Below are positions 45,794 to 51,743 of a stretch of 51,743 nt of DNA, piece by piece (positions within the stretch are counted from its first letter, which is position 1; every line of letters begins with the position of its first letter). The position numbers were made by a program, and so were the translations under genes. Where the stretch lies: the NCBI GenBank assembly GCA_024689465.1, contig JAILDL010000116.1, forward strand, positions 1-51,743. Reading direction: 5' to 3'. The stretch is from Lachnospiraceae bacterium (GTDB lineage Bacteria > Bacillota > Clostridia > Lachnospirales > Lachnospiraceae). The notes under the pieces were generated by a model, which saw only the letters and a program-made list of their open reading frames with translations, was not told the DNA's origin and ran no database searches.

Positions 45794-47065
45794 TTATGCC
45801 TTTAAACGGGCAATGATCTCATTTGCTTTGGCATAAACCTTTTCCGCATCCTCTTTTACAAATTCCCCGTTGTAATAAAGGATGTTTCCTGCGATCATGG
45901 TCATCTTTACATTGGATTTGCTGCCGCTGTAGACCAGATTCTTCTGAATATTATTCAGCGGCTGCATATTGGGCTGGTGCAGATCGATGAGGATGATATC
46001 CGCCAGTTTTCCGGCTCTCAGCACATCCGTATCCGGCAGACGCATGGCGATGCTGCCTCCTACCGTGGCCATTTTCAGAACTTCCATGGCATCCATTGCT
46101 GCCGCATTTTCTTCCTTCAGTTTCGCCAGACCGGTTGCAAGGAACATTTCCCGGAACATATCCAGACAGTTATTGCTGGCAGGTCCGTCCGTACCGATGG
46201 CTACATTGATGCCCCGTTTTACAAACTCCGTTAAGGGAGCGATGCCGCTGGCCAGCTTGGTATTGGAGCCCGGATTGGTGACTACGCTCATATGACGGGC
46301 CCTGAAGATCTCCATATCCTGGGGATCAAAATACACGCAGTGATAACCGCCTCCGCCGTAGTCAAACATTCCGATGGAATCCAGGAACTGCGTAGGAGAC
46401 ATACCGTAGCGCTCCCTGCAGCCTGCCACCTCCGAAGCAGTTTCGGAGTTATGGGTATAAACCGGTGCTTTCTTTTCCTTAGCCAGCGCCGCCAGATCCA
46501 GGAGCAGTTTCTTCGAGCAGGTATATTCTGCATGAAAGCCCAACTCATAGGAAAGAAGGGGATGCTTGTGATTTAACTTCTCATACATCTCTTCCACCAG
46601 CGGAACCGACTGACTGAAATTATTGACAGCCCCCACCTGTACGCACCGCATACCGGAATCCACGCAGGCATCCGCAATGGTTTCCGGCGTCAGATACATA
46701 TCGAAAATGGCGGTGATGCCGCTGGTCAGATATTCCAGATTGGCTAACTTCGTCAGATGATAGATATCTTCTCCTGTCATCTTTGCTTCCACCGGAAAGA
46801 TCTGTTTGTTCAGCCATTCCGATAAGGGCAGGTCATCGGCCAGAGAACGTAACCCAGTCATTCCGGAATGGGTATGGGCATTTTTAAAACCAGGCATCAG
46901 CAGATTGCCGTTACAGTCGATCTCCCGGTCAAAGGTCTGCTCTCCCGCTTCCTTTGCAGGTCCTACATACAGGATCTTTTCATCCTGCGTCCAAAGCTCC
47001 CCCAGGAAAATATCCTTTCCCTCTTCCATGGTCAGAATCCTTGCATTATAAAACCGAATGTTCAT
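45794..47065 (-). CDS. amidohydrolase, 5-methylthioadenosine/S-adenosylhomocysteine deaminase-like
   Basis: A zinc-dependent deaminase of the MtaD/SsnA group, 423 residues. The metal and catalytic residues are those of the amidohydrolase superfamily: PGFKNAHTHSGM, the His in ELGFHAEYTCS, HNSETASEV, and the Asp in IGTDGPASNN. The C-terminal GKLADIILIDL is also typical. With PNP, cytidine deaminase and a purine permease beside it, a purine nucleoside or base deaminase role fits; the exact substrate is uncertain. The ATG has GAAAGG upstream. Confidence 0.87.
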   Translation of the reverse strand: MNIRFYNARILTMEEGKDIFLGELWTQDEKILYVGPAKEAGEQTFDREIDCNGNLLMPGFKNAHTHSGMTGLRSLADDLPLSEWLNKQIFPVEAKMTGEDIYHLTKLANLEYLTSGITAIFDMYLTPETIADACVDSGMRCVQVGAVNNFSQSVPLVEEMYEKLNHKHPLLSYELGFHAEYTCSKKLLLDLAALAKEKKAPVYTHNSETASEVAGCRERYGMSPTQFLDSIGMFDYGGGGYHCVYFDPQDMEIFRARHMSVVTNPGSNTKLASGIAPLTEFVKRGINVAIGTDGPASNNCLDMFREMFLATGLAKLKEENAAAMDAMEVLKMATVGGSIAMRLPDTDVLRAGKLADIILIDLHQPNMQPLNNIQKNLVYSGSKSNVKMTMIAGNILYYNGEFVKEDAEKVYAKANEIIARLKA

Positions 47066-47091
47066 ATTGGAATCCTTTCACCGCGCATGCC

Positions 47092-47505
47092 TTACTGTTC
47101 CAGATCGGAAGGTCCAAAGCCCATGGGCAGCAACTGTTTTAAGGTATAAACCTCCAGCTGTTCCGGCCCGGCACCCAGAACGATCTCAAACTTGTCCGGA
47201 TCACAGAACTCCATCATCACCTGTCTGCACACACCGCAGGGAGTCGCCATCTGTACCAGAGGCCCTTCGGGACTTCCGCAGATAGCGATCTTTTCAAAGT
47301 CTCTTACTCCTTCACTGACAGCCTTGAAAAAGGCAGTCCGCTCCGCGCAGATCGTAGGGGTATAGGATGCATTCTCAATGTTACAGCCGGTATATACTTT
47401 CCCGTCCCGGGTCAGCAAAGCAGCTCCCACCATAAAATGGGAATAGGGAGAATATGAATTCTCCCTTGCCTGCATTGCACATTCAAATAATTCCCTGTTG
47501 GTCAT
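47092..47505 (-). CDS. cdd: cytidine deaminase
   Basis: Deaminates cytidine and deoxycytidine to the uridines for pyrimidine salvage. It is 137 residues, the homotetrameric short type. The zinc site and general acid lie in TICAERTAFFKA (Cys-Ala-Glu) and TPCGVCRQVMMEF. The N-terminus has the substrate loop SYSPYSHFMVGAAL. Its ATG overlaps the PNP stop (ATGA), so translation is coupled. Confidence 0.95.
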   Translation of the reverse strand: MTNRELFECAMQARENSYSPYSHFMVGAALLTRDGKVYTGCNIENASYTPTICAERTAFFKAVSEGVRDFEKIAICGSPEGPLVQMATPCGVCRQVMMEFCDPDKFEIVLGAGPEQLEVYTLKQLLPMGFGPSDLEQ

Positions 47506-48338
47506 TCCAAAATATCTCCGAATTTCTTCACACTGGCTCGTACCAGCTTCTTAAAGGAATCAGCCGCCATATCGGCTGTCTCCTGAACCTCCGCATGGGA
47601 TAAGGGCTTCATGGTCATTCCTGCAGCCAGATTGGAAATACAGGATACACCGCAAACCCGCATGCCCATATGACGGGCAGCGATGGCTTCCACAACGGTA
47701 GACATACCCACTGCATCAATCCCCAGTGTTCTGCACATGCGGATCTCCGTGGGTGTTTCAAAGGAAGGACCGGTAAACTGGGCATAAACCCCTTCTTTTA
47801 AGGCAACGCCCTGCTCCAGTGCCGCTTCCTGAATGAGACTGCATAGCTGCCGGTCATAAACTTCCGTCATGTCCGGGAATCTGGTTCCCAGTTCTTCCAC
47901 GTTGGGCCCGATCAGCGGATTCCGGATAAAGGAGGAAATATGATCCTTTATCAGCATCAGATCTCCTGCTTTAAAGTTGTAATTCACTCCGCCTGCGGCA
48001 TTGGTAAGGAACAATACCTTTGCCCCCATCAGTCCCATAAGGCGCTCAGGTAAAACCACATCGGTGATATCGTAGCCTTCATAGAAATGCACTCTTCCCT
48101 GCATGCATACCACCGGTACACCTTCCAGGGTACCGAAAATATACTTTCCGGCATGGCCGGGAACCGTGGAAACCGGAAATCCTTCCAGTTCGGAATAGGG
48201 AAGCTCACATGCTACATCGATGGAGGATGCAAAATCTCCCAGTCCGGAGCCAAGGACAATGGCTACCTTGGGCTGAAAATCCACCTTCTGTTTAAAAGCT
48301 TCATAGCATTTGTTTAATTTCTCGTAAACGGCATTCAT
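47502..48338 (-). CDS. punA: purine nucleoside phosphorylase (trimeric type)
   Basis: Phosphorolysis of inosine and guanosine to base plus ribose-1-phosphate. The 278 residues carry the phosphate-binding VLGSGLGDFA and PGHAGKYIFG, then GRVHFYEGYD, QFTGPSFETPTEIRM and GMSTVVEAIAARHMG, all typical of PNP-I. Overlaps of 4 bases on both sides (with the upstream small gene and with cdd) show a tight operon. Confidence 0.95.
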   Translation of the reverse strand: MNAVYEKLNKCYEAFKQKVDFQPKVAIVLGSGLGDFASSIDVACELPYSELEGFPVSTVPGHAGKYIFGTLEGVPVVCMQGRVHFYEGYDITDVVLPERLMGLMGAKVLFLTNAAGGVNYNFKAGDLMLIKDHISSFIRNPLIGPNVEELGTRFPDMTEVYDRQLCSLIQEAALEQGVALKEGVYAQFTGPSFETPTEIRMCRTLGIDAVGMSTVVEAIAARHMGMRVCGVSCISNLAAGMTMKPLSHAEVQETADMAADSFKKLVRASVKKFGDILE

Positions 48339-48622
48339 AATTTCTCATACCTCTTAAAGATCTTGTCGGCACCGCACACATGCTTGGTCCCGTCATCATC
48401 TACGATGATGTAATCTCCCACGCCAATAAACGTACGGCCTCTTCTGTGGCTGATATAAGGGCATACGATGGAACCGTCTTCCCTCTTCACCTTGATCAGA
48501 TTGTCTGTTACGATCCAGCCTTTGGTCACCACATCGCTCCAAAGCTCAAAACCATCCTCCAGATCCTGTCCCCTAACATACTCTACAACTTCCGCTTCTA
48601 CGGGTGTACGTCTGCATCTCAT
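48335..48622 (-). CDS. small conserved-looking protein of unknown function
   Basis: Not recognised. The 95 residues have no signal peptide or membrane segment, are mixed alpha/beta in look, and contain three or four cysteines (MRCRRTP, IVCPYIS, HVCGADK). A glycine-rich turn GRTFIGVGDYIIVDDDG precedes the end. The ATG has a strong AGGAGGAGG site, and the 3' end overlaps punA by 4 bases (ATGA), which supports real, coupled expression in the salvage operon. Confidence 0.7.
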   Translation of the reverse strand: MRCRRTPVEAEVVEYVRGQDLEDGFELWSDVVTKGWIVTDNLIKVKREDGSIVCPYISHRRGRTFIGVGDYIIVDDDGTKHVCGADKIFKRYEKL

Positions 48623-48658
48623 GTTCTTTATACCTCCTCCTGTTTGAAACCGCTTTTC

Positions 48659-49522
48659 CTATCGAAGATCCTGATTCCGAACATCGTCCATATCATCAAA
48701 ATCCTGATTTTCACCTACCATGCCCCAGATAAAGGTGTATGCACGGGAGCCGCATCCGGAATGGATGGACCAGCTGGGTGAGATCACAGCCTGCTCATTG
48801 CGCATCACAATATGTCTGGTCTCCTGGGGTTCGCCCATGTAATGCATAACAAAGGCATCTTCCGGAAGATCAAAATATAAATAAACCTCCATACGACGAT
48901 CATGCGTATGACAAGGCATGGTATTCCACACACTGCCGGGCTTCAAAGCCGTCATACCCATTTCCAGCTGGCAGCTTTCCACCTGGCCGGGAAGGATGAA
49001 CTTGTTGATCACACGATGGTTGCAATCCTCCATGGATCCCAGTTCCTTTTTATTCTCAGGCTTGATGATCACCACATCTTCGGAAGGCTCTCCTTCCATC
49101 TTGATCAGCTTTGTAGGATACGTGGTGTGCGCCGGTGCACTGTTGATATAGAACTTTGCGGGATTTCCGCCGGCTTCGGAAGCAAAGGTGATCTCCTTGT
49201 TGCCCATACCGATGTACATACCGTCTTTGTGGCCAACCTTATATTCCTTGCCGTCTACGGTCACGATACCGGGACCGCCGATGTTGATAAATCCAAGTTC
49301 TCTTCTCTGGAGAAAATACTCTGCCCGAAGCTCCTCACCGGCTGTCAGCTTCAGCGGCTGTGCCAAGGGCGTTGCAGAACCGGTAATGATCCGGTCGATG
49401 TGACTGTAAACCAATTTGATCTCACCGGGTACAAATACCTGTTCAATGAGAAATTCCTCTCTCAGTCGTTCGGTTGTGTAATACTTTACATCCTTCGGGG
49501 ATGCTGCCGTACGTAATTCCAT
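48659..49522 (-). CDS. kduI: 5-dehydro-4-deoxy-D-glucuronate isomerase
   Basis: Isomerises 5-keto-4-deoxyuronate to 2,5-diketo-3-deoxygluconate in pectin and uronate breakdown. The 287 residues are a cupin bidomain with the zinc-binding MPCHTHDRRMEVYLYFDL and WSIHSGCGSRAYTF. The ATG follows AAGGAGCAGAGCATT. A promoter with a TTGTATAC-type inverted repeat lies upstream. The other uronate genes (kduD, kdgK) are absent. Instead the gene leads into nucleoside-salvage genes after a 36-base gap. Confidence 0.93.
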   Translation of the reverse strand: MELRTAASPKDVKYYTTERLREEFLIEQVFVPGEIKLVYSHIDRIITGSATPLAQPLKLTAGEELRAEYFLQRRELGFINIGGPGIVTVDGKEYKVGHKDGMYIGMGNKEITFASEAGGNPAKFYINSAPAHTTYPTKLIKMEGEPSEDVVIIKPENKKELGSMEDCNHRVINKFILPGQVESCQLEMGMTALKPGSVWNTMPCHTHDRRMEVYLYFDLPEDAFVMHYMGEPQETRHIVMRNEQAVISPSWSIHSGCGSRAYTFIWGMVGENQDFDDMDDVRNQDLR

Positions 49523-49612
49523 AATGCTCTGCTCCTTTTATTTTTGTTTCCCCATGTACGAACATTTTTCTGCATGCTCATAGCATCGTCCCACCGATGC
49601 ACATAACAGAAA

Positions 49613-49663
49613 AACCCAAATTCTTGTATACAATACAAATATATTATACAAGAACTTGGGTTT
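49613..49663 (-). terminator. probable tyrS terminator overlapping the kduI promoter
   Basis: On the minus strand a 17- to 18-bp imperfect stem (arms AACCCAAGTTCTTGTATA and its partner) with a 14-base loop is followed by TTTTTC. It lies 40 bases after the tyrS stop. The same stem contains the kduI -10 element. Confidence 0.6.
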
Positions 49664-49670
49664 AATTCAA
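49623..49670 (-). promoter_or_regulatory. kduI promoter with inverted-repeat operator
   Basis: On the minus strand TTGAAT (49670-49665), a 16-base spacer and a perfect TATAAT (49648-49643) form the promoter. An inverted repeat with half-sites CTTGTATA and TATACAAG (49623-49652) overlaps the -10 and the start region. TTGTATAC-like half-sites are typical of GntR/FadR-type regulators of uronate genes. The regulator itself is not in the window. Confidence 0.6.
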
Positions 49671-49703
49671 ATTTTTTTGTGAACTTTGTAAAAAGAGAGT
49701 TCC

Positions 49704-50930
49704 TTACTGATTCACGATCTTTTTAAAGCTCTTCTTGCCCTTGCGCACCAGGAGTCCATCTCCGTCAAACTGCTCTCTTGCAAAGGTCTGCTTTAAATCG
49801 GTCACTTTCTCATCGTTAACGGTAACACCACCCTGCTCTACGGCACGTCTTCCTTCGCTTCTGGAAGGAACCAGGCCGGTAGCAACCAACAGGGAAATGA
49901 TATCGATGCTGTTATCGGTAAATGCACCATCATCCAGCTTTGCGGTAGGAACCTCTGCGCCGGATGCGCCGCCGCCAAAGAGTGCCTTGGCTGCTTCCTG
50001 TGCTTTTCCCGCTTCTTCTTCGCTGTGCACAAGCTTAGTCAGCTCGTATGCCAGGATCTCCTTAGCCTGATTCAGCTGTGAGCCTTCCCATTTGTCCATC
50101 TCATCGATCTGTTCCATAGGCAGGAAGGTCAACATCCGGATGCACTTGAGAACATCCGCATCCGCGATGTTTCTCCAGTACTGGTAAAACTCGAATGGAG
50201 AAGTCTTGTTGGGATCCAGCCATACCGCACCCTTCTGGGTCTTGCCCATTTTCTTACCCTCGGAGTTGAGCAAAAGGGTAATGGTCATGGCGTAAGCATC
50301 CTTCCCCAGCTTCTTACGAATCAGCTCGGTACCGCCCAGCATATTGCTCCACTGATCGTCGCCGCCAAACTGCATATTACATCCATAGCGCTCGTACAGA
50401 CTCAGGAAATCGTAGGACTGCATGATCATGTAGTTAAATTCCAGGAAGGAAAGGCCCTTCTCCATACGCTGCTTGTAGCATTCCGCCCGGAGCATGTTAT
50501 TCACAGAGAAATGCGCTCCGATATCCCGGATGAATTCAATGTAGTTTAAGTCTCTCAGCCATTCCGCATTGTTGACCAGCATGGCCTTGCCTTCGGAGAA
50601 ATCAATGAACTTGCTCATCTGCTTTTTAAAGCATTCACAGTTGTGATCGATCATATCCGTGGTCATCATGGAACGCATATCGGTTCTTCCGGAAGGATCT
50701 CCGATCATGGCCGTACCGCCACCTACCAGGGCGATGGGCTTATTTCCAGCCTGCTGCAGACGCTTCATCAGGCACAGCGCCATAAAGTGACCGACATGAA
50801 GAGAATCCGCCGTAGGATCAAAACCGATGTAAAATGTTGCCTTTCCGTTGTTTACCAGCTCCCGGATCTCTTCTTCGTCCGTAAGCTGTGCAAGCAATCC
50901 TCTTGCCTGCAGTTCTTCAAAAATCTGCAT
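49704..50930 (-). CDS. tyrS: tyrosyl-tRNA synthetase
   Basis: Charges tRNA-Tyr. 408 residues from the ATG at 50930. It has the class I motif [18 protein letters not shown] and a KMSKS-type loop KKMGKTQKG near residue 230, with a C-terminal S4 RNA-binding domain ([19 protein letters not shown]). The frame is open 14 codons further, but GGAGGTGC lies 4 bases before 50930, and the upstream part is T-box leader. It is regulated by a T-box (50957-51245). Confidence 0.96.
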   Translation of the reverse strand: MQIFEELQARGLLAQLTDEEEIRELVNNGKATFYIGFDPTADSLHVGHFMALCLMKRLQQAGNKPIALVGGGTAMIGDPSGRTDMRSMMTTDMIDHNCECFKKQMSKFIDFSEGKAMLVNNAEWLRDLNYIEFIRDIGAHFSVNNMLRAECYKQRMEKGLSFLEFNYMIMQSYDFLSLYERYGCNMQFGGDDQWSNMLGGTELIRKKLGKDAYAMTITLLLNSEGKKMGKTQKGAVWLDPNKTSPFEFYQYWRNIADADVLKCIRMLTFLPMEQIDEMDKWEGSQLNQAKEILAYELTKLVHSEEEAGKAQEAAKALFGGGASGAEVPTAKLDDGAFTDNSIDIISLLVATGLVPSRSEGRRAVEQGGVTVNDEKVTDLKQTFAREQFDGDGLLVRKGKKSFKKIVNQ

Positions 50931-50956
50931 AAATGCACCTCCATAAATCCGGGCGT

Positions 50957-51245
50957 AAAAAAAGCCGCCCATTTGTAAGTTACAAAAGGACGGCTACATG
51001 CCGTGTTACCACCTTTTTTCACATATGACTCGCATCATATGCCTCAGTCAGTACTCTAAAAAAAGCAATACTGTTGCATTATAACGTATGCATACGGCTC
51101 AGCCTACCAGGCCCGCAAAAGCCCCTTCAACCTGCAGCTCGGGGACGTAACTCTTCATCCGGAACTCCTGCGCCTCTCATCAACCGGCCGCTTTCTGTAG
51201 GCTCCATCAAATAAAGAAGGATGTGATCCTTTCCCTTCAACGCTT
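50957..51245 (-). promoter_or_regulatory. T-box riboswitch of tyrS
   Basis: The conserved T-box bulge GGTGGTAACACGG reads on the minus strand at 51013-51001. It is followed by the terminator stem AGCCGTCC / GGGCGGCT (50963-50995) and seven T residues. Farther up, stem I features AGAAAGC and GGTTGATG are visible, as is a stem III hairpin CATATGA / TCATATG. A TAC (Tyr) at 51149-51147 in GAGTTACGTCC lies where the specifier is expected, matching tyrS. Uncharged tRNA-Tyr would favour the antiterminator. The exact 5' limit is approximate. Confidence 0.9.
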
Positions 51246-51272
51246 TTTACTTTACATATATTTAACATAAAA

Positions 51273-51310
51273 CCACCATTCTGTCAAAGCTCATTTCATA
51301 GAATGGTGGG
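51273..51310 (-). terminator. terminator of the second surface protein gene
   Basis: On the minus strand, a 10-bp stem CCACCATTCT / AGAATGGTGG with a loop of about 17 bases is followed by TTTTATG. It lies about 80 bases after the stop. Confidence 0.7.
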
Positions 51311-51342
51311 TATTATTTCTCGGATAATTATTTTCCCGTTTT

Positions 51343-51359
51343 CTATATACCGTTTTTAT
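51343..51359. repeat. 17-bp repeat, copy 2 (downstream of surface protein gene)
   Basis: CTATATACCGTTTTTAT, identical to 44210-44226. Located about 30 bases beyond the stop of the partial surface protein gene. Confidence 0.55.
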
Positions 51360-51390
51360 ACTATTTCTATAAACTTCTTTCCCTGTGCTA

Positions 51391-51743
51391 TTACGCCTCT
51401 TCGTCGTCCTTCTTTGCGTACTTTCTGTACAGCTCATGTGCAACGATGATCGCAAGGATCAGAAGGATCCACCAGAAAGAATAAACTTTTACAGTGTGTG
51501 TGCCGGTAGCCAGAGGAACCGCATTTTCATTAATGTCTACGGAACCTTCCTTAAGGGTTTCATTATTTACCGCCGCATTTTCTTCATTTCCTGCTTCCGC
51601 AGCTTCTTCCTGTTCAGAAACTGCTGCTTCTTCGGAAACGGTTGCCGCCTGAGCCACTTCTTCGTCCTCGATCTCAACCACGCCGTTTATTGCATCTGTA
51701 TTTGCTGCAGGCTGCGCTACAGGCGTAATGGTCACAACGGGAA
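51391..51743 (-). CDS. C-terminal part of a second surface protein (cut by window edge)
   Basis: About 117 residues are visible, the gene continuing beyond the window. The sequence is an Ala/Glu-rich stalk with EIEDEEVAQA, then VDINENAVPLATG, a Trp/Ile-rich helix FWWILLILAIIVAHELY and a basic tail KYAKKDDEEA. The order acidic DEEVAQ motif, acidic D-x-V-P/A-LA motif, Trp-rich helix and basic tail is the same as in the 773-residue surface protein at 41742-44063. There is no LPXTG motif. It is probably a membrane-anchored surface protein; its N-terminal domains are unseen. Confidence 0.75.
   Translation of the reverse strand, partial: PVVTITPVAQPAANTDAINGVVEIEDEEVAQAATVSEEAAVSEQEEAAEAGNEENAAVNNETLKEGSVDINENAVPLATGTHTVKVYSFWWILLILAIIVAHELYRKYAKKDDEEA

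Overview
The window reads as a chromosomal housekeeping region of a mid-GC anaerobic Firmicute, most likely a Lachnospiraceae-type Clostridium relative. The basis is a Tyr T-box leader, strong AGGAGG-type ribosome binding sites with frequent GTG and TTG starts, a B12-dependent MetH without its reactivation domain, DUF1292, DUF1015 and DUF5662 proteins, the vanY-tgt-yajC order and coiled-coil surface proteins. I see no prophage, IS element, CRISPR array or resistance gene. Nearly everything lies on the minus strand; only a lipoprotein, a DUF1292 protein and an alpha/beta hydrolase are on the plus strand.

Region 1 (1-5.6 kb) is a minus-strand operon metH - ilvB - ilvN - ilvN - ilvC (ilvC cut by the window edge). 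It has two tandem ACT-domain regulatory subunits and an ARG-box-like palindrome on the metH promoter. Region 2 (5.6-13 kb) holds a small lipoprotein, a left-handed beta-helix acyltransferase-like protein translationally coupled to topoisomerase III, an AAA ATPase, asd and argH. A self-standing tRNA-Thr(CGT) with its own promoter and terminator follows. Region 3 (13.3-21.5 kb) has an MscS channel, a GlgB-like protein that has lost part of its active site, and serC-serA-DUF1015. The serC upstream region carries the same palindrome as metH. An L,D-transpeptidase follows. Region 4 (21.5-26 kb) is leuB-ilvD-ilvB with a second acetolactate synthase large subunit and no small subunit of its own, so the two ilv clusters together cover most of branched-chain amino acid synthesis.

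Region 5 (26-32.5 kb) holds yajC, tgt, a VanY-type carboxypeptidase, a lactonase-fold propeller, a DUF5662 protein and a GlgX-like protein in which all four catalytic GH13 motifs are replaced. Region 6 (32.5-40.4 kb) contains DUF1292, overlapping tail to tail with a UvrD-like helicase, then gltX, dut, a WYL regulator, rnhA, a membrane-anchored MutS-like ATPase and the frameshifted remnant of an RmlD-like reductase. Region 7 (40.4-51.7 kb) has an alpha/beta hydrolase, a long coiled-coil surface protein, and a salvage cluster of NCS2 permease, MtaD-like deaminase, cytidine deaminase, purine nucleoside phosphorylase and a small unknown, led by kduI. Then come tyrS with a T-box leader and the C-terminus of a second surface protein, whose anchor resembles that of the first.

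The observations most worth a second look are the two degenerate GH13 proteins, the shared non-LPXTG C-terminal anchor of the two surface proteins, the ARG-box-like palindrome linking metH and serC-serA, and the composite tyrS terminator / kduI promoter.
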